A stretch of 38,376 bases of DNA, taken from Microcaldota archaeon. GTDB taxonomy: Archaea; Micrarchaeota; Micrarchaeia; CAILAH01. A program made the translations under genes and the position numbers. Below the pieces are notes generated by a model, which saw only the letters and a list, made by a program, of their open reading frames with translations, was not told the DNA's origin and did not search any database. Below are positions 8,150 to 16,203 of this stretch, in pieces; position 1 is the stretch's first letter; the number at the start of each line of letters is the position of its first letter. Location: NCBI GenBank assembly GCA_026413685.1, contig JAOAKK010000004.1, positions 1-38,376 on the forward strand, given 5' to 3'.

Positions 8150-9859
8150 ATGATAAAGAGGATCCTTCTACTTATAACGTTGCTTGCGCTGCCACTTTGT
8201 TATGGGGCAATAACAAGTGCGACAATCCTGAATGTCAGTTTTAGCCCTGCCCAACGTGTCCCTGTGAATATGAGTTGGGATATAGGCAGCACATCGTACA
8301 TAGACTCTGTAGGCGGCAATCCAGACACAGTAATACAGGTTTGTGTGGATAACCCAGCCAACATAGGTGAAATACAGAATAAATATGCAATGTTTGTGTA
8401 CCGTTCAGGAAACGTTGCCGGCTTCCAAAACATCTCTAAGGACAACACCGGAAAAGACCACACACAGCTTGTCAACTGCTCTGGCACATGCTGTATGAGC
8501 GCAATCAACAATGTTGGTGGCCAGCCCGTAGGCCCTTACAACTTTTACAGCGGGACGGCAGTTTATCCTGCATACATTTATGCAATCGTATCCAATGACC
8601 AGGTGTTTACTGAGGCAGATACGTTTATAGCAGTCGGGCAGAAGAGCCATCTCCGCGGCACATACACAACAAACGATGTTGAAAGCACATACAACAGCGC
8701 CACAGGCAACGTTACACTCATGATAACAGGTGTCACCAGCTATACACGCACAGGAAGTGCAACAAACAATGTCAACCAGCCTTATTTCCAGCTTGGTATA
8801 TGTGAGCCGTCCCCATCACTTTACGCATGGTCTTGCTCGGGCGGGCGCTCGGGCGCATCACGCGGTGTCCCATACTCCCTTCATACAGGAGTCATTTCAC
8901 CGCCAGACACTGTTAAGTATACAAAGCACTACCTGATTAATGGTATGAACAAGTCTTTCTGTATAGGCCCAGACCCTGCAGTGATGAGTGTCAATCTTAA
9001 CCCTTCAACGCAGTTTGCGGGCGGCCAGGTGCTTGTGACTGTCACGATAAGAAACGACGGTAATGTGGATATAACGCAACCATTCAGTGTTAATGTATAC
9101 TTTGACGGCAACCCAGTGCAGACGCTCACGGTTGCCGGGGGGCTCTCCAAGTATACATCAACAACTCGCTCATTTACGCTCAATACAGGGCTAAACTCAT
9201 CAGGGCCTCACATAGTTCTTGCACGGCTCGCACCAACAACAATTGCAGACTGCGACCCGCTAAACAACCAGAGCTCCTCAACACTTACAATAGTGAAGAC
9301 CTACCGTGTCCGCACGTTTATCAACGGTGTTGAGTCAAAAACGTTCCCGGACGCGGGAAGGCCATACAACCTTTCCATAATTGTTACTGATAGTGATGGC
9401 GTGCCAGCAAACGTCACCGTTCGGACATATGAGGTTAACGGTATCAGCCTGTTCTCGCCAATCCAGCGCATAGACAACACAGTTACGCCATACCGCGGCC
9501 TGAAGTCAATAAGCTATGGTGAGGCAAGGACACTATACGGGAAAGTCAATTATACGATAGTGCCTACAGGCAACAAGCTTTATACGCCTGAATACGCATA
9601 CCTGCAGGCACAAAACTATGTTGGCGGGTATTCGCTTTACCTGAAAATCTACAATACAACGAGCGGTGCTGAGCTTCAGCAGACCAACGGCACTGCCTTG
9701 ATAAGCCAGTATAATTTCACGCTCCTGAACATGAGTGTCCGTATACCTTCTATAGCGGAGGAGGGCAAGGCACACCCAATACACCAGGACGAGTATGTTT
9801 CGCAAATCACACAGTTTGCATACAACGTGTTTGCTGCGCTTTCAAAATGGATTGGTTGA
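8150..9859 (+). CDS. Secreted surface protein with CARDB domain
   Basis: A 569-residue protein with a signal peptide (IKRILLLITLLALPLCYG). Residues about 20-260 form a beta-rich domain that looks similar to the start of the next protein. It is followed by a CARDB-like (adhesion-type, Ig-fold) domain around 280-385, with the pattern FAGGQVLVTVTIRNDGNVDI and later DPLNNQSSSTLTIV. A further Ig-like region (about 390-500) follows. No membrane helix closes the protein, so anchoring is unclear. The ATG at 8150 is chosen because GGTG stands about seven bases before it; a GTG at 8141 would add three residues. The stop is 10 bases before the next gene, so they form an operon. Probably a cell-surface or adhesion protein. 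Confidence 0.75.
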   Translation: MIKRILLLITLLALPLCYGAITSATILNVSFSPAQRVPVNMSWDIGSTSYIDSVGGNPDTVIQVCVDNPANIGEIQNKYAMFVYRSGNVAGFQNISKDNTGKDHTQLVNCSGTCCMSAINNVGGQPVGPYNFYSGTAVYPAYIYAIVSNDQVFTEADTFIAVGQKSHLRGTYTTNDVESTYNSATGNVTLMITGVTSYTRTGSATNNVNQPYFQLGICEPSPSLYAWSCSGGRSGASRGVPYSLHTGVISPPDTVKYTKHYLINGMNKSFCIGPDPAVMSVNLNPSTQFAGGQVLVTVTIRNDGNVDITQPFSVNVYFDGNPVQTLTVAGGLSKYTSTTRSFTLNTGLNSSGPHIVLARLAPTTIADCDPLNNQSSSTLTIVKTYRVRTFINGVESKTFPDAGRPYNLSIIVTDSDGVPANVTVRTYEVNGISLFSPIQRIDNTVTPYRGLKSISYGEARTLYGKVNYTIVPTGNKLYTPEYAYLQAQNYVGGYSLYLKIYNTTSGAELQQTNGTALISQYNFTLLNMSVRIPSIAEEGKAHPIHQDEYVSQITQFAYNVFAALSKWIG

Positions 9860-9869
9860 GGTGCTAACG

Positions 9870-12251
9870 ATGCGGTTTAACACAAAGAAGCAGGTGAAAA
9901 CGCATGCCTCAGCAGTATTCCTATTTGTGGCCGCATTGTTATTCTTAGCCAACGCACCTTCTGCAGCCATAACTTCAGGCAGGCTTGTGTTTGCAAACAG
10001 CTCAAACGCCACGCTATATTTTGATACGGCAACGGCAACATATGTGGATACTTCACTCGCAAACCCAAACGTCTACGTAGAGCTCTGTGCTACGCACGGC
10101 ACAGACCTGGTAGGAAAGTTTGTGTCTGTTTACTACCGGTCTGGAGCAATAAACATAAGCATAGGCCTTGTCCCTGTGAAGATAATTTATGTGAACGCAT
10201 TGAATTGTACTGTGGTTGATGTTGACATAAGCGTATACAGGGCGTTTTACCCAGGCATACTTTCAATAGGTATCTCATCAACCCCCCAAATGAATAATCC
10301 CGTGTTCATAGACCTTACCAACCGTACAGGCCTTCTCTCAGGTGAATATAGGTATACTGACAAGTCCACATCAACAAACACTATAATACATCTTGAGAAA
10401 ATATATTATTCCGGGAACAATGAGATTACAACAGACAAGCCATACCTCATAGTCTCATTGTGGAATAGCAGCGGGTTTATCAACAGCACACTTGTAAACA
10501 GGACAACGGATGCAGTATTTCCATTAACAAGTTACTCTTTCATAAAAGTCAACAATCTCACAGCGAGGCTTTATGCGCCCCAATGCACAGTTGACCCTGA
10601 CTGTGGGCAATGCCAAAGATGCGCCAGCGGCACGTGTGTCCCAATCCCTGGGTGTGGAGATGCAGAAGCGCCGCAGAAACTTTATCTTTCAGTGTCAACA
10701 ACAGGCTATGTTGGCGACCCAGTCGTGTTTACTGTGAAGAGCAGGGGTGCGGTTAAGGATGCCACTGTTCGCATATATTACAGTGAAGGTGGCTCAGCAG
10801 TCCTTGTCGACACTGGAAAAACAGATTCAGAAGGCAAGTATACTGCGGATGCGGCAGCACTTGATAAGGCAGGCACGTATTATGCCTATGCATCAAAAGG
10901 AGGGTTTATCAGGTCAGATGAGGAATATTTTGAGCTCGAAAAGGCTAAGCTTTCAGTGGCGTCGTCCAGCGAGGTTTATGTGCGCACGGAAATTTCAGCA
11001 ACAGTGGCGGACCAAAGGACGGGAAAGCCAGTTGAAGGTGCGCAGGTTAAATTATACTCGCCTTCAGGCGCAGTGGTTGACACGTGCACTACAAGCCAAG
11101 AAGGCAGGTGTGTGTTCTCGGCCGGTGCAGTGCGCAGCCCTGGCACGTATGCTATAGTTGCAAAAAAGCACTTTTATGATGACGGTGCGGCTGTTGTTAA
11201 TGTGTTTCTTTACCCTCTCACAATTGAATACCCGGATAGTGTATATGCACGGCAAGAGTTTGATATGATGGCAGTCTCTTTCGGCCGCCCACTTGAGGAT
11301 GTGCAGATAAAAATCAAGGACAAGCCGGCTTACACCACAGGGAAGGACGGCAAGGTAACGGGCATAGTGTTTTCCCAGCCGGGTGATTATGAATTTACTG
11401 CGCGCAAAGAGGATTATCAAACATTCAAAGGCATAATACAGGTTAGTTGGCCACCTATAATCCCTCTTTTCCCGAAAGAAATGTACTCAAAGGAGAAGTT
11501 CGTAATAACAGCAACATCGCCTGACAAGGATTGCATAAGTGGTGTCAGGATAGTAATAGGTGATGGGTATATTTACAATACAAGCACGATTGGTGAGGCC
11601 ACTGTCCGTGTTGAAGTGCCGAACAATTACACAATTGTGATGTCAAAGGACGGGTGTGAGCCATACGTTGGCATAATAGAAATTCCAGAGAGGCCGCCTG
11701 AAAAGCCATACGAAAAGCCCATTGTGGAGAAAAAGCCGCCAAAATCAGCAGCAGAGCTCATATCAGAGACGATAGGGTTTGGTGCGCTAGTTAAGTCTGG
11801 CTGTGAAGGGTTTTATGTGGAAGGCCTTCCAGTTGTGCTGTGCGACCTGCTATGGCTTTTAGTAGTAGCAATGGCAGCGGCAGCGGCATACTTAGGCAAG
11901 ACAAACATGCACAAGGCAGCATATTTCTTTGTGCCCATCATTGCTGCGATTGCAACATTGCCAGTTATAGGTGTGCTGGTTGCTGCGTTGGTGCTTTCAT
12001 TTGCATACCGCGGGTGGGCGGATGAGAGGGCGAGAATAAGGGCGTTAAAGGAAGAGGCTGAGAAGGTCAGCAAGGAGCTTGCAGCTGGTAAGAGTGTTGG
12101 CGAAGTGTTGCGCGAAGAGGCCGGAGGCAAGCCTCCAGCGGATAAAACATCAACTCCCAAAAATAGCAGTGATGTAAAGAATAGTGGTGCAGGGGGAGCA
12201 GGTGTTGGTAGCAGCAAGGGTCAGCCGCCACAACAGCCGCAGAACCAATAA
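9870..12251 (+). CDS. Membrane-anchored multi-domain surface protein
   Basis: A 793-residue protein with a signal peptide (about 1-34), an N-terminal beta domain similar to that of the preceding protein (both begin AITS, then a T-Y-[IV]-D segment and a YRSG motif), and a short Cys cluster (CTVDPDCGQCQRCASGTC). Several Ig-like or carboxypeptidase-regulatory-like beta domains follow (about 270-620). Near the C-terminus two or three membrane helices (about 660-730) precede a charged, predicted cytoplasmic tail rich in E/K, then G, P and Q. The start at 9870 is set by GAGGTG seven bases upstream; an in-frame start at 9795 would lie inside the previous gene. It may link an external adhesin layer to the inside, but no function is established. 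Confidence 0.75.
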   Translation: MRFNTKKQVKTHASAVFLFVAALLFLANAPSAAITSGRLVFANSSNATLYFDTATATYVDTSLANPNVYVELCATHGTDLVGKFVSVYYRSGAINISIGLVPVKIIYVNALNCTVVDVDISVYRAFYPGILSIGISSTPQMNNPVFIDLTNRTGLLSGEYRYTDKSTSTNTIIHLEKIYYSGNNEITTDKPYLIVSLWNSSGFINSTLVNRTTDAVFPLTSYSFIKVNNLTARLYAPQCTVDPDCGQCQRCASGTCVPIPGCGDAEAPQKLYLSVSTTGYVGDPVVFTVKSRGAVKDATVRIYYSEGGSAVLVDTGKTDSEGKYTADAAALDKAGTYYAYASKGGFIRSDEEYFELEKAKLSVASSSEVYVRTEISATVADQRTGKPVEGAQVKLYSPSGAVVDTCTTSQEGRCVFSAGAVRSPGTYAIVAKKHFYDDGAAVVNVFLYPLTIEYPDSVYARQEFDMMAVSFGRPLEDVQIKIKDKPAYTTGKDGKVTGIVFSQPGDYEFTARKEDYQTFKGIIQVSWPPIIPLFPKEMYSKEKFVITATSPDKDCISGVRIVIGDGYIYNTSTIGEATVRVEVPNNYTIVMSKDGCEPYVGIIEIPERPPEKPYEKPIVEKKPPKSAAELISETIGFGALVKSGCEGFYVEGLPVVLCDLLWLLVVAMAAAAAYLGKTNMHKAAYFFVPIIAAIATLPVIGVLVAALVLSFAYRGWADERARIRALKEEAEKVSKELAAGKSVGEVLREEAGGKPPADKTSTPKNSSDVKNSGAGGAGVGSSKGQPPQQPQNQ

Positions 12252-12270
12252 TTGGCATGTGAGTGGTTAG

Positions 12271-12867
12271 ATGGATAAGGTCTCATTCAAGAACATTGAT
12301 ATTGCGCTTGAGAGTTATGATGACCTTTATTCTGATTTTGACATATCCCATTATGCGAAGCGCGAGCTCTCAGAGGATTTTGTGAAGGAGCTTATTAAGC
12401 GCACGAGCGGTGAGCATGACACAAAAACATTGCAAATCACACTTTCAATACCTTCAGCCAAGCGTGATATCCCAGCTGAGCGTACAATAATCAGGAGGAT
12501 AAAACAGCATTTTGCTAAGAGGGCAGAGAGCTATTCGCTTGAGATACAAAATCACCAAAGAAGGGGCATTAAATACATATTTGTGGGCGCGTTGATAATT
12601 TTGGCAGATGTATTCATCCCTAAAGATGCTTTTCCCTTGTTGGGTGCAATATTCAGTGTGCTGATGGTTGCTGGCTGGTTTGGTGTGTGGACAGGGATAG
12701 CAAAAATACTCGATGAGCCGGCAGGGATGATTGCACAGAAAAAGATATACAGTAATCTTGCATCAGCCCATTATGTTTTTGTGAATGAGGAGGACATAGT
12801 AATGCTCAAGCAGGCAGAAAGCACGGAAATGCTGCTTAAGGAGCCTCCAAGACCACAAGCCCCTTAA
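12271..12867 (+). CDS. Membrane protein of unknown function
   Basis: A 198-residue protein I do not recognise. The N-terminal ~98 residues are charged and look soluble. Two hydrophobic helices follow at about 102-120 (YIFVGALIILADVFI) and 124-146, then a cytoplasmic-looking end rich in proline. It starts 19 bases after the stop of the surface protein upstream and runs in the same direction, so it is probably the third gene of that operon and may work with the surface proteins. The start is the only ATG that keeps the conserved-looking N-terminus. Confidence 0.65.
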   Translation: MDKVSFKNIDIALESYDDLYSDFDISHYAKRELSEDFVKELIKRTSGEHDTKTLQITLSIPSAKRDIPAERTIIRRIKQHFAKRAESYSLEIQNHQRRGIKYIFVGALIILADVFIPKDAFPLLGAIFSVLMVAGWFGVWTGIAKILDEPAGMIAQKKIYSNLASAHYVFVNEEDIVMLKQAESTEMLLKEPPRPQAP

Positions 12868-12887
12868 CGACTAATATAATAGAAATA

Positions 12888-12899
12888 TTTTTATATATG
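12888..12899 (+). promoter_or_regulatory. TATA element of the transglycosylase-like gene
   Basis: TTTTTATATATG lies 20-31 bases before the ATG at 12919. It is one of the clearest archaeal TATA boxes in the window, and spacing suggests a leaderless transcript. Confidence 0.5.
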
Positions 12900-12918
12900 T
12901 TTTGCACCAATACTTCCA

Positions 12919-14064
12919 ATGAGTGGGCTACTTAAGAAGGTTGTGGCATCAGTATTATTTCCAGGTGCGATTATTGCTGCAACGATGTTTTCGCCACCAC
13001 ACCAGCATAGTGGTAGCACTAAGGATGGGGAAAAACCGCCCATTGAGAATGTTTGCCGCCAGCATTCGCCTAGCGATGTAATCCAAATGTTCCCCGACCC
13101 CAACGGCGTGTGTGAAGAAAACCCACCCGAAGAAACACAGGAGAACTGCCCACAAATCCCAGTAGCAGATGCTTCTTTCAGGAAAAGCCCAAAGATGATT
13201 GTGGAATTGCTTGAAAAATGCCCTTCAAAAGCACAGCATATCCTCAGTGAAGCATGGGTTACTGAATATATGAAGGGCACACACGCCAATGTAATACCGG
13301 AATCTTTGCTGCGCACCCTCAATAGTGGTCAGTTTTACAATGCAGTCATGGGCTTCCGTAAAGGGCTGGCTGAAAGGGAAGCACAAACAGGGAAGCCACT
13401 GCCTGAGGATATACGAGAAATGTTTCTTGCATTATCATTTACTCCTGTTTTTGAGTCAAACTGGTCAAATAGGTGCTCGCCGCGTAAGGCATGTGGCCCC
13501 TATCAGTTTACACGGCAAACAGCAAAAAAATATGGCCTCGTGAAAGAGTACAGGGACCACCATGGAAAGCTGGTTGGCATTACAGACAATAGGCATAAGA
13601 ACTATGATTCTGCAAGGGCGGCAGCACATTTGCTTTATGATTTATACATCTCTTTTGGAGGAGATATGAATCTTGCACTCTCAGCATACAATTCAGGCCA
13701 GCCGTGGAAATATGCATCATTTGCGAGAAAAGCCAATTCCCCAATATCATATCAAGGTTATCTAAGTTTTCTTGCGGCACAAGCAAGAAGCACTAATAGG
13801 GGGCCTGACATTAGGGACATTGTCGAGAATGCAAACTACGTGCCAAAAGCGCTTGCCGTTCTTAAGATAATAAAAGAGCAGCATCCAGAGTTTGTGTTGT
13901 TTGCAGCTGGCAAAATCAGCTATGAAAAGCTCAGGCAAAAGGCACTTGCAGGCATACCCTGCACAACCGGCAAATGCGATATCAAGAAGATAAAAGATAT
14001 AAGGGCAAAAGGCCAAGGCAAGCCACAGTATGCAATCAGGGAGACACTTACAAAAAACATGTAG
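12919..14064 (+). CDS. Secreted lytic-transglycosylase-like (SLT/goose-lysozyme fold) protein
   Basis: A 381-residue protein with an N-terminal hydrophobic segment (about 8-24) that looks like a signal peptide or anchor, a poorly defined region with several cysteines, and an SLT-type domain at about 165-300. The domain shows the catalytic-Glu block FTPVFES (E179), then S-x-x-ACGPYQFTRQTAKKYGL, N-Y-D-SARAAAHLLYDLY and the closing GGDMNLALSAYNSGQ. These are the usual order and spacing of soluble lytic transglycosylases, which cut the glycan strands of peptidoglycan. Archaea have no murein, so the substrate may be a bacterial wall or another glycan; this is inference. A 50-base gap and a new promoter separate it from the next gene. 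Confidence 0.8.
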   Translation: MSGLLKKVVASVLFPGAIIAATMFSPPHQHSGSTKDGEKPPIENVCRQHSPSDVIQMFPDPNGVCEENPPEETQENCPQIPVADASFRKSPKMIVELLEKCPSKAQHILSEAWVTEYMKGTHANVIPESLLRTLNSGQFYNAVMGFRKGLAEREAQTGKPLPEDIREMFLALSFTPVFESNWSNRCSPRKACGPYQFTRQTAKKYGLVKEYRDHHGKLVGITDNRHKNYDSARAAAHLLYDLYISFGGDMNLALSAYNSGQPWKYASFARKANSPISYQGYLSFLAAQARSTNRGPDIRDIVENANYVPKALAVLKIIKEQHPEFVLFAAGKISYEKLRQKALAGIPCTTGKCDIKKIKDIRAKGQGKPQYAIRETLTKNM

Positions 14065-14079
14065 TACCCCTCTAAATCG

Positions 14080-14090
14080 TATAATTTTTA
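14080..14090 (+). promoter_or_regulatory. TATA-like element of the DNA glycosylase gene
   Basis: TATAATTTTTA lies 24-34 bases before the ATG at 14114. The placement favours that ATG over an in-frame ATG at 14030, which would fall inside the preceding gene. Confidence 0.4.
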
Positions 14091-14113
14091 TTGCTTGGCG
14101 CATATCTTGTGTT

Positions 14114-14770
14114 ATGAGCGTTCGCACAGGAATCGTAAGGATGCTCGAACTGCTGAGTAAAGCATACGGGAGGCAGAAATGGTGGCCTGCAGATACGCCT
14201 TTTGAAGTTTGTGTAGGTGCAATACTGACACAGAATACTTCATGGAAAAATGTAGAGAAGGCAATTTCAAGGATGAGGAAGGAAGGATTGCTGGATGCAA
14301 GCGCCATACTCAATGCCCCGGCACACGTGCTTGAGGATGCAATCAGGCCGGCAGGGTTTTACAAGCAGAAAGCGCAAAGGCTTAAGCATTTCTGCACGCA
14401 TACCTATTTTAATGGGATTAGCCAGATGTCATTACAGGATGCACGTGCCCATCTTCTTTCATTAAAAGGCATAGGCCGCGAGACTGCTGATTCAATCCTC
14501 CTGTATGCATTTGGCAAGCCCATCTTTGTGGTTGATGCATACACGAAGCGTATATATGGCCGTGTTTTTGAGGGCAAGGATAGCACCGCATTAAGCTATG
14601 AGGAGGTTCGCACGGTGTTTGAGAAGGCACTTGGCAAAAACACACGCAAGCTTAATGAGATGCACGCCTTGCTCGTTGAGCACGCAAAACTCCACTGTAA
14701 GAAATCCTTCCCAAAATGCCAAGGCTGCCCGCTTCTAAAAATGTGCAATTTTGGCAGGAACCAGGCATAA
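14114..14770 (+). CDS. Endonuclease III-family DNA glycosylase (MagIII-like)
   Basis: A 218-residue HhH-GPD DNA glycosylase. The helix-hairpin-helix reads LKGIGRETADSI (about 117-128), with the catalytic Asp at D141 in FVVDAYTKR. Four cysteines C195, C202, C205 and C211 (C-x6-C-x2-C-x5-C) form the [4Fe-4S] loop of the endonuclease III family. The Lys that acts as lyase nucleophile in endonuclease III (GxGRKTA) is Glu here (E123, GIGRETA). This resembles the 3-methyladenine glycosylase branch (MagIII) and suggests a monofunctional base-excision enzyme for alkylated bases rather than a glycosylase/AP lyase. The substrate cannot be read from sequence alone. Confidence 0.85.
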   Translation: MSVRTGIVRMLELLSKAYGRQKWWPADTPFEVCVGAILTQNTSWKNVEKAISRMRKEGLLDASAILNAPAHVLEDAIRPAGFYKQKAQRLKHFCTHTYFNGISQMSLQDARAHLLSLKGIGRETADSILLYAFGKPIFVVDAYTKRIYGRVFEGKDSTALSYEEVRTVFEKALGKNTRKLNEMHALLVEHAKLHCKKSFPKCQGCPLLKMCNFGRNQA

Positions 14771-14779
14771 TAAAAACCC

Positions 14780-15199
14780 CTATCCCTCTTCCATTGCTTT
14801 TGCAATCTCTTCCCTAACAATCTCTCTTATTTCAGAAGGTGCCTCTTCGTTGTATGGAAGGTTCTCAATCTTGGCAATGTAATCTCTTGCACCATAATCT
14901 GTTGGGACGAGATGTATATGGATATGGCTTTCAGACCTTTTTGTCTTTGGGTTTACAACAATTATGGGGTAGTGGCTATACACTTTATTGATTGCGTGCG
15001 AGCATTTCTCAACAACATCAAAAATTTCCTTTGCTTCCTCTTCTGTCAGCTCGTCAAAGGCCTCCAGATGGCGTTTAGGCAGTACAAGCACATGCCCGGG
15101 CTTGAGAAGCCTCAGGTTAACTAGTATGAAAGAATGTTTTCCTATATACGCGACATGTTTTCCCTTTTGCAATTCATCGCATAGAGCACACCTACTCAT
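14780..15199 (-). CDS. HIT-family nucleotide hydrolase/transferase
   Basis: A 139-residue histidine-triad protein. The triad H92-I-H94-I-H96 sits in SHIHIHLVPTD, and the upstream block KPGHVLVLPKRHLEAFDEL is typical of HIT proteins. C4/C7 (CALC) near the N-terminus, perhaps with histidines, may bind zinc, as in many family members. HIT enzymes cleave or transfer nucleoside monophosphates (for example AMP-lysine or dinucleoside polyphosphates). It begins nine bases after the endA-like gene stop, so the two are cotranscribed. The true substrate is unknown. Confidence 0.9.
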   Translation of the reverse strand: MSRCALCDELQKGKHVAYIGKHSFILVNLRLLKPGHVLVLPKRHLEAFDELTEEEAKEIFDVVEKCSHAINKVYSHYPIIVVNPKTKRSESHIHIHLVPTDYGARDYIAKIENLPYNEEAPSEIREIVREEIAKAMEEG

Positions 15200-15208
15200 T
15201 ACCCCACC

Positions 15209-15661
15209 TCACATCTCAACTTCCTGGAACTTGTAATACCATACCTTTCCTTCCTTATCTACAACTGCGTAAATAAGGTCTTTTCTTGCCCTTCTCACAT
15301 CCTCCCTCAGCCTAGCCATATCTTCGAGTGTAATGCCCATATCTTTGATTGCTTTTACTGCAAACTTGCTTTCAGCGTGCTTTGGTATCATCCCTTTCTC
15401 ATACGCAAGCATAATCCCATCTTTTTCAACATAGTTTGCGACGTGCATTTTTTTCCTGAGGTCCTTAAACACAACATACGCAAGCGCAAGCTTTTCATCC
15501 TTCCTAATATAATCTAGCGCATCATCATACCTAGCCTTTCCGATTTCTGTTAGGTATGCAGCCTGGAGCACATCAACAAAAAGCTTCTCACCTTTCCTGT
15601 AGCCTATCCCGCGCATCTCAAGCTCTTCGGCAAGGCCGCCGTCCAGCACTTCATATTCCAT
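15209..15661 (-). CDS. endA: tRNA-splicing endonuclease (EndA-like), short form
   Basis: A 150-residue protein that resembles the catalytic domain of the archaeal tRNA intron endonuclease: LAYVVFKDLRKKMHVAN matches the YxVYKDLRxRG block, and VRRARKDLIYAVVDKEG matches the C-terminal strand block. Candidate catalytic triad residues are Y87 (MLAY), H95 (KHAESKF) and K127 (ARKDL), with spacing near that of known enzymes (Tyr-His-Lys). It is shorter than the usual ~180 residues, so it would need to form a homotetramer or pair with another subunit. It is the first gene of an operon with the HIT protein. The intron-bearing tRNA-Thr in this window is a plausible substrate. Assignment is by motif similarity, moderately sure. 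Confidence 0.75.
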   Translation of the reverse strand: MEYEVLDGGLAEELEMRGIGYRKGEKLFVDVLQAAYLTEIGKARYDDALDYIRKDEKLALAYVVFKDLRKKMHVANYVEKDGIMLAYEKGMIPKHAESKFAVKAIKDMGITLEDMARLREDVRRARKDLIYAVVDKEGKVWYYKFQEVEM

Positions 15662-15681
15662 GTGCTAGTTTTTGCTGTTAC

Positions 15682-15691
15682 AAATTAAAAA
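15682..15691 (+). promoter_or_regulatory. TATA-like element of the hydrogenase operon
   Basis: AAATTAAAAA lies 22-31 bases before the ATG at 15713, in the 51-base divergent gap with the endA-like gene. Confidence 0.4.
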
Positions 15692-15712
15692 CCTTGGGTA
15701 CATAATTGTCTT

Positions 15713-16195
15713 ATGCCTAAGATGAGAACGGGCTGGATAACGTTTACGTGCAGTGAGGACAGCACAATAGTGTTTCTTGAGCTACTGAACAAGAATTTCT
15801 TTGACTGGTCAGAGCGTATGGAATTTGTGTATTGCAACGCACTCAAGAAAAGCGGTGATGTGCTCAAGGTTCGTGATGTGGATGTGTTTTTTGTTGAGGG
15901 TGCCATAAGCACGGAAGACGAGAAAAGGAAGCTTGAGCATATTCGCAGCATATCAAAATATGTTGTGGCCATAGGTGCATGTGCATGCACGGGCATGCCT
16001 TCTTCACAGCGCAATTTTTTTGATGAGAGGACAAAATCAGAAATAACGCCGCGGCTTGAAAAGTTTTGCCTTTTCAGCGAGGTCCAGCCCATAACCAAAT
16101 TCATAAAGGTTGATGATATGGTCATGGGTTGCCCGATGGATGAGAAAGCGTTTGTGAGGACGCTTGGCAAATACTTTGGCATATTTAAGGTGTAA
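15713..16195 (+). CDS. [NiFe] hydrogenase small subunit (single-cluster type)
   Basis: A 160-residue protein of the NADH-ubiquinone oxidoreductase 20-kDa / [NiFe] hydrogenase small-subunit family. It carries electrons between the NiFe site in the large subunit and an outside partner. Expected ligands of the proximal [4Fe-4S] cluster are visible at C13 (FTCSED), C90 (AIGACA) and C140 (MGCPMDE). The second ligand of the usual C-x-G-C motif is replaced: position 16 is Asp. No extra cluster-binding domain is present, as in short group 3-type small subunits. The stop is eight bases before the large-subunit gene, so they are co-translated. Family call is sure; physiological direction and partner are not known. 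Confidence 0.85.
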   Translation: MPKMRTGWITFTCSEDSTIVFLELLNKNFFDWSERMEFVYCNALKKSGDVLKVRDVDVFFVEGAISTEDEKRKLEHIRSISKYVVAIGACACTGMPSSQRNFFDERTKSEITPRLEKFCLFSEVQPITKFIKVDDMVMGCPMDEKAFVRTLGKYFGIFKV

Positions 16196-16203
16196 GTGAT
16201 ATT

